DNA from: Rickettsiales bacterium | Lineage (GTDB): Bacteria; Pseudomonadota; Alphaproteobacteria; Rickettsiales; UBA1997 | Length of the DNA: 64,000 nt | Direction of reading: 5' to 3' | Assembly (NCBI GenBank): GCA_017999675.1 | Contig: JAGNLL010000007.1 | Span: 17,155-81,154 of the forward strand | Shown: positions 17,428 to 25,963 of the stretch, one piece after another | How positions within the stretch are numbered: position 1 is the first letter of the stretch | Layout of the letters: the number at the start of each line of letters is the position of its first letter | Notes under the pieces: model-generated | What the model saw: the letters and a program-made list of their open reading frames with translations, nothing else | What the model was told of the DNA's origin: nothing | Database searches by the model: none | Position numbers and translations under genes: made by a program

Positions 17428-18228
17428 TTAGGAGAGAATTCCACCAAACTTAAACGGCGAAATTTTCTTGGCAAGGCCAGTGGCGTCGTCAATTTCAACA
17501 ATTGCGGCGCATAAAGTTGCCTCACCTTTTGCCGGTTCCATTTTGGAAAATTTTCGTTTTTGCAAAAACATTTTAAGCGGCACTTCTTGGTCCATGCCAA
17601 TCACCGAGTCGTAGTCGCCGCACATGCCAGCGTCGGTTTGGTAGGCCGTGCCGCCCTTCATCACGTGGCAGTCTGCGGTTGGAATATGCGTGTGCGAGCC
17701 AATCACGGCGCTAACTCGGCCGTCTAAAAACTTGCCCATCGCCATTTTTTCTGAAGTGGCTTCGGCGTGAAAATCAACAAAAATTGCGTCGGCTTCAATG
17801 CCCAAACGGTTGTGTTTGAGCAGCTCGTCAACTGCGGCAAACGGGCATTCTACGTGATATTTTGTAAAAACTTGGCCAAGCAAATGGATGACTAAAACTT
17901 TTTTTTCAAAAGCGGTGGTAAAAATTCTGGCGCCAACACCGGGGCAAGATTTGGGGAAATTCATCGGGCGCAAAATGCGCTTGGAGTCGTTGATAAAACT
18001 GGTGATTTCGTGCTGGTCCCAAATGTGGTCGCCGCCGGTTAAAACGTCGGCGCCGGCGTTTAGCAGTTCTTGGTGGGCGCTGCGATTAACGCCAAAGCCG
18101 CCCGAGGCGTTGTCGCAGTTGACGACGGTGAAGTCGATTTTTTCTTCAAGTTTAATTCTGTCTAAGTTGTGCGTGACAATTTTGCGGCCCGATCTGCCAA
18201 CGATGTCGCCGCAAAAGAGTAGTTTCAT
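17428..18228 (-). CDS. ymdB: YmdB-type metallophosphoesterase
   Basis: The 266-residue protein matches the YmdB/TIGR00282 family of calcineurin-like phosphodiesterases, linked in Bacillus to cyclic-nucleotide hydrolysis and developmental decisions. Metal-ligand segments visible are GD at residues 7-8, VNCDNASGG at 36-44 (Asp39 where YmdB has Glu, Asn40 conserved), GGDHIWD, VDFHAEATSEK and GSHTHIPTAD. The pocket appears complete apart from the conservative Glu-to-Asp change. The ATG at 18228 overlaps the stop of the upstream gene. A mutated copy of the first roughly 16 codons lies at 18981-19027, showing a local duplication. Confidence 0.92.
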   Translation of the reverse strand: MKLLFCGDIVGRSGRKIVTHNLDRIKLEEKIDFTVVNCDNASGGFGVNRSAHQELLNAGADVLTGGDHIWDQHEITSFINDSKRILRPMNFPKSCPGVGARIFTTAFEKKVLVIHLLGQVFTKYHVECPFAAVDELLKHNRLGIEADAIFVDFHAEATSEKMAMGKFLDGRVSAVIGSHTHIPTADCHVMKGGTAYQTDAGMCGDYDSVIGMDQEVPLKMFLQKRKFSKMEPAKGEATLCAAIVEIDDATGLAKKISPFKFGGILS

Positions 18229-18938
18229 TGGCGACCACCACCAGTGCCTGTATTTCCAGCATTTCCAGCTGTGTTGGTGTCTCCCCTTTCTGTTTCTTCG
18301 CGCACTTGTGCTGCATGAGATAAATTCTTATCCCTATCTCTTTCCGCCTTTATAATCGCACTCACCCTATCTTCCTCTTTTTTTCTTTGCCTCTCCTCTT
18401 CTTTTTCGAGCCTATTTTTATGCACCAACTCTTTTACAACCTGTTCTCCCACCCCAGCAATTGCCGCACATTTTCTAACCTCAACATTTTCCTTTCGAGC
18501 AAGTTCTTTAATTTCTTTTGCGTGACTCCTGATCAATCTAGACATTTTCACAAGAGGCTTTTCATTTTCTAAAGCAACCTGCTCAACAGTTTTTTTATTA
18601 GCCTCTTTCTCAGTGTCTTTAACGTCAGATTTTAGGGGATTTTTAACCTCTTTAACCTCCTCTTCTTTGTAAGTAGCCTTTTTATCAAACGGACTCAAAA
18701 CAAACTCCGCCACAGGCTCAACCGCATTATTCCACAAAAATTTAAGCGGGCTAAAAATTGTGTAGCCGTCAAATTTTTTTCCATCGAGTTTTTTCGGAAA
18801 GAACCCTCCCGTAAGATAACTCCAAATGCCGCTTAAAGTTGGCGGGATGAAGGTTTTTTCCATTTGTGTTTGAAACCACTCGCCACAAGACACAAAAAAA
18901 TCTCCAAGTTCTTTTAAAAGCGGTTTTTTCTTTGACAT
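18225..18938 (-). CDS. Unrecognised protein, charged coiled-coil C-terminus
   Basis: I do not recognise this 237-residue protein. The N-terminal third (1-90) has aromatic, moderately hydrophobic stretches (FFVSCGEWFQTQ, LSGIWSYLTGGFF, PLKFLWNNAVEP) but no clear membrane helix or signal peptide. The rest (about 95-215) is Lys/Glu-rich and probably helical. The last 20 residues are Gly/Asn/Thr-rich. Its stop overlaps the ymdB start (CAATGA), so the two are translationally coupled. The duplicated ymdB 5' scrap upstream (18981-19027) suggests that this gene was inserted between ymdB and its former neighbour. It might be a lineage-specific surface or secreted protein; there is no direct evidence. 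Confidence 0.65.
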   Translation of the reverse strand: MSKKKPLLKELGDFFVSCGEWFQTQMEKTFIPPTLSGIWSYLTGGFFPKKLDGKKFDGYTIFSPLKFLWNNAVEPVAEFVLSPFDKKATYKEEEVKEVKNPLKSDVKDTEKEANKKTVEQVALENEKPLVKMSRLIRSHAKEIKELARKENVEVRKCAAIAGVGEQVVKELVHKNRLEKEEERQRKKEEDRVSAIIKAERDRDKNLSHAAQVREETERGDTNTAGNAGNTGTGGGRQ

Positions 18939-18980
18939 AAATGACTAGTTTTTTGTTTAAAAATTAAGTGGTGAGACAGT

Positions 18981-19027
18981 GCTTTTGCGGCCCGATCTGC
19001 AAACGATGTCGCCGCAAAAGAGTGGTT
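18981..19027 (-). pseudogene. Duplicated 5' fragment of ymdB
   Basis: About 47 bases here nearly repeat 18182-18228, the first codons of ymdB, with three or so substitutions. The ATG of the fragment overlaps the stop of the 274-residue gene (TAATG). The real ymdB start likewise overlaps the stop of its own upstream gene. The fragment is a remnant only, with no open continuation. Confidence 0.85.
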
Positions 19028-19030
19028 TCA

Positions 19031-19855
19031 TTAGCGGGCAACACCTTCAGATTTTGCTGGAGCTCTTGTGGGAGCTTGGTCACGATCTTGATCGCCTTCG
19101 TCAAACACGCTTTTAGCACCTTCGCGCAGAGTTTCAAAAACACCACTACCCTTAACTTCTGCCATCGCAGCTTCTAGGCCTTGAGGCTTTTCTGCGCCCT
19201 CTTGAGCTTTGATTTCTCCGCTTATTTTACCCGACAAATTCTCGGTCATGTCCTTAAAATTAGAGTCTTTTTCACCAAGAGATTTTGAAACATCTGCCCA
19301 CTGCTTCATCAATTCTTGGTCTTTCGACCCGACAACTAAATCAGAAACCTGCTTAAGCATCTCTGTTTCTTTTTCTACATTTCCATTGGCCTTGCTTTTA
19401 ATACCCTGAAGAAGTTCGGCAACGGCAGCCTCTTCTTCTGTCAGTGTAGAGCCTTTTTCTTCACCTTTAATTTCAGCTCCTTTGGTGCCTTGTTTTGCAG
19501 CTTGAGTTTGCGGAACTTTTTCTACTTGCTCCTCTTTAGAATTGCCATCTTGAGACTCACCTTCTTCTTTTGAGGTGTTTTGAGAAGACTCATTAGCAAC
19601 TGTGGCACTTCCTTTTTCTTCAGAAGAAAAAAGGTTTTTAAACCATTTTTTAAACATATCCCAAAGACCTGTTGCGCCATCCTTAGCGACTTCTTTGCTG
19701 GATTTTTGAAGATCTTTTTCCCCTTCTTTACCAATAACTTCTTGTGTCACCTCCGCAACACTTGCGGTAAATTTTTGAGATTCAGGCGCACCGTCTAAAA
19801 CTTTACCACTAATATCTTGAACACTTGCTGTAAAATCTGCTTTAGACTTAGACAT
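19031..19855 (-). CDS. Unrecognised acidic low-complexity protein
   Basis: The 274-residue protein resembles nothing I know. It is rich in Glu, Lys, Ser and Ala, with a short aromatic amphipathic patch (LWDMFKKWFKNLF, about 64-76), a Gln/Lys/Glu-rich disordered middle (about 80-140) and likely helices from 140 to 235. It has no signal peptide or transmembrane segment. The N-terminal 40 residues contain two similar phrases (FTASVQDISGKVLDG and FTASVAEVTQEVIGK), so a short internal repeat is present. It is the first gene of the minus-strand ymdB-yebC group and diverges from leuC. Its composition resembles host-targeted proteins of intracellular bacteria; that is only a suggestion. Confidence 0.65.
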   Translation of the reverse strand: MSKSKADFTASVQDISGKVLDGAPESQKFTASVAEVTQEVIGKEGEKDLQKSSKEVAKDGATGLWDMFKKWFKNLFSSEEKGSATVANESSQNTSKEEGESQDGNSKEEQVEKVPQTQAAKQGTKGAEIKGEEKGSTLTEEEAAVAELLQGIKSKANGNVEKETEMLKQVSDLVVGSKDQELMKQWADVSKSLGEKDSNFKDMTENLSGKISGEIKAQEGAEKPQGLEAAMAEVKGSGVFETLREGAKSVFDEGDQDRDQAPTRAPAKSEGVAR

Positions 19856-20025
19856 AAAATATTTTGAAAAAAATTAACTAAAAAAAACTCGCGCGCAAAA
19901 CACACTTAGCCACCCAAACAGTCAAACAATTTTTGGCAAGAGCGCTTGAATTTAAGAAATGCTTTTTGATCATGCGCCGCCTCTTCTCACATCTTTTTTT
20001 CTTAAAAAAATTTCACAAAAAAAAC

Positions 20026-21435
20026 ATGGCTAAAACTCTCTACGACAAAATTTGGGACTCGCACTTAGTTTACAACGACGGCGCTTCAAGCGCTATTTAC
20101 GTAGATCGCCAGCTGATTCACGAAGTAACATCTCCACAAGCCTTTGAAGGCCTTCGCATGACTGGCCGCAAACCGCGCCGCCCTGAAGCACACTTAGCTG
20201 TAGCCGACCACAATGTGCCAACCACAACCGCCGACCGCGGCAACGGCACGCGCGGCATTAAAGACGAAACCTCGCGCATTCAAGTTGAAACCCTCGAAAA
20301 AAACTGCGCTGAATTTGGCATAAAATATTTTGACCTCGACGACAAAAAACAAGGCGTGGTGCACATCGTTGGCCCAGAACAAGGCCTTACCCAACCCGGC
20401 ATGGTGATTGTTTGCGGCGACTCGCACACTTCAACTCACGGCGCTTTTGGCGCTTTGGCTTTTGGCATCGGCACTTCTGAAGTTGAACATGTTTTGGCAA
20501 CGCAAACTTTGATTCAAAGCCCAGCGAAAAACTTTTTAGTTAAAGTTGACGGCAAGCTTGGCAAAGGCGTGACGGCAAAAGACATCACCCTTGCGGTGAT
20601 TGGCAAAATTGGCACTGCGGGTGCAACTGGTTGCGTCATTGAATATGCGGGTGAAGCGATCAAATCGCTTTCAATGGAAGGCCGCATGACTGTGTGCAAC
20701 ATGTCAATTGAAGCGGGCGCTCGCGCTGGTTTGATTGCGCCAGACGAAACAACTTACGCTTACTTAAAAGGCCGCCCAATGGCGCCAAAAGATTTCGACA
20801 AAGCAGTAAAATATTGGCAGGGTTTTGTGTCTGACGAAGGCGCAAAATATGACAAAGAGTTGCACTTAAAAGCTGAAGAAATTGCCCCGCAAGTGACTTG
20901 GGGAACCAGCCCAGAAGACGCTTTGCCAATTACCGACAAAGTTCCTTTTCCGGAAAGCTTTGCTGACCAAGGCAAGCAAGAAGCGGTAAAAAGATCACTC
21001 GAATACATGGGTTTGGTTGCAGGCACGCCGCTTGATCAAATCAGCATCGACAAGGTTTTTATCGGTTCATGCACCAACGGCAGAATCGAAGATTTTCGCG
21101 CCGCTGCTGAAGTTTTAAAAGGCAAAAAAGTTGCGGCAAACATCAAGCTAGCCATGGCTGTACCAGGCTCTGGCTTGGTTAAAGAACAAGCTGAGTTAGA
21201 AGGTTTAGACAAAATCTTCACCGCAGCAGGCTTTGAATGGCGCGAACCGGGCTGCTCAATGTGCCTAGCCATGAACGCCGACAAGCTAGAATTTGGCGAA
21301 CGCTGCGCTTCAACCTCAAACCGCAACTTCGAAGGCCGCCAAGGCCGCGGTGGACGCACTCACCTTTTAAGCCCAGCAATGGCCGCAGCTGCCGCAGTTG
21401 CGGGGCATTTGGTTGACGTGAGAAATCTTAACTAA
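20026..21435 (+). CDS. leuC: 3-isopropylmalate dehydratase large subunit
   Basis: LeuC with LeuD isomerises 2- to 3-isopropylmalate in leucine synthesis. The 469-residue protein has the aconitase-family 4Fe-4S ligands Cys349 ([11 protein letters not shown]), Cys410 and Cys413 (GCSMCLAMN). It also has DKIWDSHLV near the start, [31 protein letters not shown]-type active-site segments and the [17 protein letters not shown]-terminus. I chose ATG 20026 ([13 protein letters not shown]), which matches the family start; the frame is open upstream but not conserved. No leuD, leuA or leuB lies next to it, so the other subunit must be encoded elsewhere. A family C palindrome with a T-run follows and probably terminates transcription. 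Confidence 0.95.
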   Translation: MAKTLYDKIWDSHLVYNDGASSAIYVDRQLIHEVTSPQAFEGLRMTGRKPRRPEAHLAVADHNVPTTTADRGNGTRGIKDETSRIQVETLEKNCAEFGIKYFDLDDKKQGVVHIVGPEQGLTQPGMVIVCGDSHTSTHGAFGALAFGIGTSEVEHVLATQTLIQSPAKNFLVKVDGKLGKGVTAKDITLAVIGKIGTAGATGCVIEYAGEAIKSLSMEGRMTVCNMSIEAGARAGLIAPDETTYAYLKGRPMAPKDFDKAVKYWQGFVSDEGAKYDKELHLKAEEIAPQVTWGTSPEDALPITDKVPFPESFADQGKQEAVKRSLEYMGLVAGTPLDQISIDKVFIGSCTNGRIEDFRAAAEVLKGKKVAANIKLAMAVPGSGLVKEQAELEGLDKIFTAAGFEWREPGCSMCLAMNADKLEFGERCASTSNRNFEGRQGRGGRTHLLSPAMAAAAAVAGHLVDVRNLN

Positions 21436-21480
21436 AAAAATCATGGTTCAAAGGGAGTAAAAATAAGCAGAAGACGAAGC

Positions 21481-21582
21481 CCGTCGGTTGAGCGGAGTCG
21501 AAACCAACGGAAGATTCCTGCCTCGCTATTTACGCAGGAACCTTCCGTTGGTTTCGACTCCGCTCAACCGACGGTTTTTTTT
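21481..21582 (+). terminator. Family C palindromic element, copy 1, acting as likely leuC terminator
   Basis: Arms CCGTCGGTTGAGCGGAGTCG continue AAACCAACGGAAG.TTCCTGC, with a near-perfect reverse complement ending at 21574 and a short loop. Eight T residues follow immediately (21575-21582), so it has the form of a very long intrinsic terminator. Other family C copies are at 27174-27270, 51181-51279 and 60228-60321. Confidence 0.85.
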
Positions 21583-21630
21583 GATTAAATTTTTCTGATC
21601 AAAATAGAATTAACTTACCAAGTTCATAAA

Positions 21631-22950
21631 ATGTTTTCCTTTCACTTTCATCACGAGCCAACCACCCGCAGCTACGAAAATGGCTCTTCGGGCTTTTCGC
21701 CGCTGCCGTTAAAAAAAGTTTCTGACGATCACGAATTTCACTGGACCTTTGGCCTTGTAAAAGATTTTGCCGCAATTTTTTCGGCAATTTTTTTGTCGGC
21801 AATTGGCTACGGAATTTTGATGGTGATGATTGCACTCAAACTTGAAGCCAACGTTAAAAACGAGGTTTTAATTTCAGTTTCAACCGCGGTGCAAATTGGT
21901 GCGGGTGTAATTTTTTCGCGCTTTTTGCCGTCGATGGGTCGTAAAGCCGGCATGATTAACAGCATTTATTTTGGCTCAATACTTTCGGCCATTTGCTCAA
22001 TTTTACTCTACTGGTATTTGGGCTACTTTTTTTGGCTGGTGACCGTTTTTTGCATCGGCACCTCGTTTTTTATTTGTGGCGTCACCCGCAACACAATTAT
22101 GATGGACCTAGCCCCGCCGCAAATTCGCGCCATGGTAATTTCGGTTGGCACCATGTTGGTTGCAATTGGCAATAGCTTGGGGCCGATTGTTTTAAACCTG
22201 TTTAAAACCCACGACAGCTTGGCTTCTTTTGTGCTGGCTAGTGGATTTTTCTTAGCCTCAATTGTGCCGCTCGAACGCCTTAGAAAAGTTGACGCCAGTG
22301 TGCGCGAAGAAAAAACCATCGGCGTGTGGCGCTACATCAAAAATTCACCAAAAATTATGTTTGCGGCATTTTCGGTGAGCTACGCCATGTCGTCTGCCAG
22401 CGCCTTTTTAATTATTTACGGCATCAAGATTGGTATGCTTAAAGACGAGGCGTCGCTGCTTTTGTCGGTACTACTTTTTGGCACGATTTTTTACATTCCA
22501 ATTGGCTACCTTGCCAATATTTTAAACCGCAGATTCATGATGATCACCTCAGCAACTCTTGCTTTGGTCTGCGCCCACACTTTGTTTATCAACCAAAATC
22601 ACGACCATATTCCAATTTTACTTTTCTTACTTTTTGGCGCACTTGCCGGCGTAAAATTGCCCGCCATTGTTTTGATTAACGAAAAATACAAAGCCACGCA
22701 ACGCCTTGCCGTAAACAGCGCCTTTTCACGCTTTAGTATGATTGGCAATATTTTTGGCCTCTTCACTACAGGTGCTTTAATGAAAGTATTTGGACCACAT
22801 GGCTTGTGGCTTTCACTAATTTTGGTTTTGTCTTTCTTTTTGATTTTTTGCACCGCCAACTACGCCAGAAAAATTTTTCGCGGCGAATTCAAACCCGAAT
22901 ATTTTTCAATTTTTAACAAACATTTAAGCGAGCAAATTCCCGATGCCTAA
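21631..22950 (+). CDS. Major facilitator superfamily transporter, substrate unknown
   Basis: A 439-residue polytopic inner-membrane protein with a soluble N-terminal segment of about 40 residues and roughly 12 hydrophobic helices in two halves. The halves are separated by a charged loop (about 220-240). The MFS A-motif region is degenerate (FLPSMGRKAGMINS near 105). The second half has IPIGYLANILNRRFMM, a similar cytoplasmic loop. I cannot assign a substrate. The last 8 bases overlap the SppA-like protease gene, so the two are coupled. It starts 48 bp after the T-run of the leuC terminator element and presumably has its own promoter. Confidence 0.85.
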   Translation: MFSFHFHHEPTTRSYENGSSGFSPLPLKKVSDDHEFHWTFGLVKDFAAIFSAIFLSAIGYGILMVMIALKLEANVKNEVLISVSTAVQIGAGVIFSRFLPSMGRKAGMINSIYFGSILSAICSILLYWYLGYFFWLVTVFCIGTSFFICGVTRNTIMMDLAPPQIRAMVISVGTMLVAIGNSLGPIVLNLFKTHDSLASFVLASGFFLASIVPLERLRKVDASVREEKTIGVWRYIKNSPKIMFAAFSVSYAMSSASAFLIIYGIKIGMLKDEASLLLSVLLFGTIFYIPIGYLANILNRRFMMITSATLALVCAHTLFINQNHDHIPILLFLLFGALAGVKLPAIVLINEKYKATQRLAVNSAFSRFSMIGNIFGLFTTGALMKVFGPHGLWLSLILVLSFFLIFCTANYARKIFRGEFKPEYFSIFNKHLSEQIPDA

Positions 22951-23779
22951 ACGCCCCGTCGTCAAATTGGTTAAAAAAATTTTACTCGGCAGAACAGCCC
23001 CAACAGTTGCCTGCGTTACCTTGAACGGCGTGATTGGCATGGGATCAAAATTTTCTGCTGGGCTTAATTTTGAAAATGTTGCACCACTTTTAAACCGTGC
23101 TTTTGACATGAAGCCAAAAGCTGTGGCACTTGCCATTAATTCTCCCGGCGGCTCACCGGTGCAGTCTGAGCTAATTTACAACTACATTCGCGAGCTTTCG
23201 ACAAAAAGAAAAATTCCGGTTTACACCTTCGCGCAAGACGTTGCGGCCTCTGGTGGATATTGGCTGCTTTTAAGTGGTGATGAAATTTACGCCCACAATT
23301 CTTCAATCATCGGCTCAATTGGCGTGATTTTTTCGGGCTTTGGCTTTGTCGATTTAATCAACAAAATCGGCGTCACCCGCCGCGTATATACCGAAGGAAA
23401 AAACAAAGCGATTCTCGACCCGTTTTTGCCCGAAGAATCTGAAAATATCGAAATTTTAAAAGACGCCCAGCGCGACATTTTTGAAGGCTTTAAAGATTTA
23501 GTAAAAGAGCGCCGCGGCGACAAACTAAAGCAATCAGAAGATAATTTATTTACGGGCGCTTTTTGGTCTGGCAAAAAATCTGCCCAGCTTGGATTGGTGG
23601 ATGGCGTAAGCGACATGCGCAGCAAAATGAAAGAAAAATTTGGACCTAAGGTTGAGCTGGTGCAGGTTATTGCTAAAAAAGGTTTGCTAAAAAGTTTGTT
23701 CTCAGAAAAGTTAAGCCTTTCTGACAGCTTACTAAACAAGGTTGAAGAGCGCATGAGCTTCAACAAATTTGGACTTTAA
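22943..23779 (+). CDS. S49-family signal peptide peptidase (SppA/SohB-like)
   Basis: A 278-residue short-form S49 serine protease. The catalytic dyad fits: Ser103 in DVAASGGYW and Lys155 in GKNKAILDPF. The INSPGGSPVQSE segment is the oxyanion region. This form normally degrades leftover signal peptides or membrane proteins at the inner membrane. No strong N-terminal transmembrane helix is visible (residues 1-35 are only mildly hydrophobic), so it may be peripheral or cytoplasmic. The start overlaps the end of the MFS gene by 8 bases, which suggests coupled translation. A family D palindrome follows the stop by 10 bp. Confidence 0.9.
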   Translation: MPKRPVVKLVKKILLGRTAPTVACVTLNGVIGMGSKFSAGLNFENVAPLLNRAFDMKPKAVALAINSPGGSPVQSELIYNYIRELSTKRKIPVYTFAQDVAASGGYWLLLSGDEIYAHNSSIIGSIGVIFSGFGFVDLINKIGVTRRVYTEGKNKAILDPFLPEESENIEILKDAQRDIFEGFKDLVKERRGDKLKQSEDNLFTGAFWSGKKSAQLGLVDGVSDMRSKMKEKFGPKVELVQVIAKKGLLKSLFSEKLSLSDSLLNKVEERMSFNKFGL

Positions 23780-23789
23780 TACCAAAATC

Positions 23790-23889
23790 ATAGGTCCCTG
23801 AGCAAAGCGCGTAGCGCGTCGTCGAAGGGCCCGAAGACCAGTGTTCCGGCCCTTCGACGACGCGCTACGCGCTTTGCTCAGGGACCTAT
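23790..23889. repeat. Palindromic element, family D, copy 1
   Basis: Arms ATAGGTCCCTGAGCAAAGCG continue CGTAGCGCGTCGTCGAAGGGCC, with the reverse complement at the right end and a loop around CGAAGACCAGTGTTC. It lies between the SppA-like gene and glyA. Related copies are at 44190-44283 and 63908-64000 (cut by the window end). Confidence 0.92.
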
Positions 23890-23922
23890 CAAAAAAAACT
23901 TCAAACTAAATTAAACAACAAC

Positions 23923-25191
23923 ATGACCTTCTTCAAATCTTCCCTCGAAAATTCCGACTCTGCAATTTTCCACTCAATTCAAAAAGAAACTGACCGCCAA
24001 AAATATCAAATCGAATTGATCGCGTCAGAAAATATTGTGAGCAAAGCTGTGCTTGAAGCGCAAGGCTCGATCTTTACCAACAAATACGCCGAAGGCTATC
24101 CGCAAAAACGCTACTACGGTGGTTGCGAATTTTCTGACGAAGTTGAACAAGCAGCAATTGACCGCCTGTGCCAACTTTTTGGCGCAAAATTTGCTAACGT
24201 GCAGCCTCACTCTGGCGCTAGTGCAAACTTGGCAGTTTACTTGGCAACTCTTCAACCAGGTGACACAATTTTAGGAATGTCTTTGGCTGCAGGTGGACAC
24301 TTAACCCACGGCGCACAACGTACAATTTCGGGCATGTGGTTTAAATCAGTGCAGTATGGAATCCGTTTGGATGATGGTTTGATCGACTACGATCAAATGG
24401 AAGCGCTAGCTCGCGAACATAAACCAAAAGTAATCGTCGCCGGAATTTCTTCTTACCCGCGCATTGTTGATTGGTCACGTTTTAGAAAAGTTGCCGATGA
24501 AGTTGGTGCTTTGCTAATGGTTGATATGGCTCACGTTGCGGGATTAGTTGCAGCTGGCATTTACCCATCTCCCGTTGGCGTTGCTGACATCGTCACCTCA
24601 ACAACTCACAAAACTTTACGCGGACCTCGTGGTGGTGTGATTTTAACCAACAACGAAGAGCTTGCTAAAAAAATTAACTCTGCCGTTTTTCCAGGATTGC
24701 AAGGTGGACCATTAATGCACGTAATCGCTGCTAAAGCCGTTGCTTTCGGTGAAGCGCTGCGCCCTGAATTTAAAACTTACGCTAAACAAATTGTCGCCAA
24801 CGCCAAAGTTTTGGCCGAGGTTTTGATGAAACGTGGTTTAAAAATCACCACTGGCGGAACTGATTGCCACTTGATGGTTGTTGACCTGACACCACTTGAA
24901 ACTTTAACCGGAAAAGAAGCTGAAAAAGTTTTGGAACGCGCTGGCCTAACCTGCAACAAAAACGCCATTCCAAATGATCCACGTTCTCCTTTTGTCACTT
25001 CTGGTCTTCGTTTTGGCACAGCTGCAGGCACTACCCGTGGTTTTAAAGAGAAAGAGTTTGAGAAAATTGGTCAGCTAATTTGCGATGTTTTAGAAGGCTT
25101 CACCAAAAATGGTGAAGAAGGAAATCACGCGCTTGAAGCTAAGGTGAAAGCCGAAGTTGCAACGCTTTGCAAAGAGTTTCCGATTTACTAA
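23923..25191 (+). CDS. glyA: Serine hydroxymethyltransferase
   Basis: GlyA interconverts serine and glycine and charges tetrahydrofolate with one-carbon units, feeding purine, thymidylate and methionine synthesis. The 422-residue protein has the N-terminal [28 protein letters not shown] and [11 protein letters not shown] segments. The PLP lysine is Lys230 in [14 protein letters not shown]. The length is normal. The ATG is preceded by AAACAACAAC and no clear Shine-Dalgarno, as is common in this window. A GST-like gene follows 18 bp later and may be cotranscribed. Confidence 0.97.
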   Translation: MTFFKSSLENSDSAIFHSIQKETDRQKYQIELIASENIVSKAVLEAQGSIFTNKYAEGYPQKRYYGGCEFSDEVEQAAIDRLCQLFGAKFANVQPHSGASANLAVYLATLQPGDTILGMSLAAGGHLTHGAQRTISGMWFKSVQYGIRLDDGLIDYDQMEALAREHKPKVIVAGISSYPRIVDWSRFRKVADEVGALLMVDMAHVAGLVAAGIYPSPVGVADIVTSTTHKTLRGPRGGVILTNNEELAKKINSAVFPGLQGGPLMHVIAAKAVAFGEALRPEFKTYAKQIVANAKVLAEVLMKRGLKITTGGTDCHLMVVDLTPLETLTGKEAEKVLERAGLTCNKNAIPNDPRSPFVTSGLRFGTAAGTTRGFKEKEFEKIGQLICDVLEGFTKNGEEGNHALEAKVKAEVATLCKEFPIY

Positions 25192-25209
25192 TCTTTTAAA
25201 AACAAACTC

Positions 25210-25881
25210 ATGACTGACAAAATCAAACTAGTCACCTCAAAACTTTCTCCTTACGGCCATCGCGTTGAAATGGTTTTGATTGAAAAAAACATCCCCTACG
25301 AAAAAGAAGACATCAGTCTGGCCGCAAAGCCAGACTGGTTTGTAAAGGACTCACCTTTGGGCAAAGTGCCTTTGCTTTACGTTGGCGACAAACCACTTTT
25401 TGAATCAATCGCCATTTGCGAATATTTAGAAGATGCTTTCCCAGAAAATCCGCTTCACCCAAAAGACGCGTTAGACAAAGCTTGGCACCGCGCTTGGATG
25501 GAAGTAAGCACCGGCATTTTATCTAGCACCTTTGGCATGGTTTTTTCGCAAAATCAGCAAGAGTTTGATTTAAAAAAAGTTGAAACCGTTTCGCGCATTG
25601 CCGCCATCGACAAACATTTAAAATTTAGCCCTTACTTTGACGGCGAAAAATTTTCTTTAGTTGATGCTTGCATGGCTTCAGCCTTCAAACCGCTGACCTT
25701 CATCGACAATAAATTTACTTTAGAAATTTTTGACCTGCACAAAAACGCCGCCACTTACGTTGAAAGTGCCGTTGCCCGCGGATCTTTGCACAAAGCGGTT
25801 TCGGCTGATTACGAAGAATTATTTAAAGGCCTTTTAGAAAGAAAAAAATCTCACTTGTTGACGATGAGCTTTAGCTTGTAG
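25210..25881 (+). CDS. Glutathione S-transferase family protein
   Basis: A 223-residue GST-fold protein. The thioredoxin-like N-terminal domain (1-80) carries LSPYGHRVEMVLIEKNIPY with Ser13 as the likely catalytic residue. The cis-Pro segment is GKVPLLY, and the glutathione-binding segment is ESIAICEYLED. A helical C-terminal domain (90-215) follows. The substrate is unknown. Conjugation, peroxide reduction or an SspA-like regulatory role are all possible. It sits 18 bp after glyA, and a short GC-rich hairpin terminator follows its stop. Confidence 0.88.
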   Translation: MTDKIKLVTSKLSPYGHRVEMVLIEKNIPYEKEDISLAAKPDWFVKDSPLGKVPLLYVGDKPLFESIAICEYLEDAFPENPLHPKDALDKAWHRAWMEVSTGILSSTFGMVFSQNQQEFDLKKVETVSRIAAIDKHLKFSPYFDGEKFSLVDACMASAFKPLTFIDNKFTLEIFDLHKNAATYVESAVARGSLHKAVSADYEELFKGLLERKKSHLLTMSFSL

Positions 25882-25909
25882 AGAGTTAAAAAACTGCAGC
25901 GACACAACT

Positions 25910-25950
25910 AAACCCCGCGCACTTAAAAAGTTCGCGGGGTTTAAATTTTA
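25910..25950 (+). terminator. Intrinsic terminator after GST gene
   Basis: A hairpin with AAACCCCGCG and CGCGGGGTTT arms (25910-25942) around a 13-base A-rich loop, followed by TAAATTTT. It lies 28 bp after the GST stop and before rlmI, and is a normal-sized terminator unlike the long palindromic elements. Confidence 0.8.
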
Positions 25951-25963
25951 AAAAAACAAAAAC

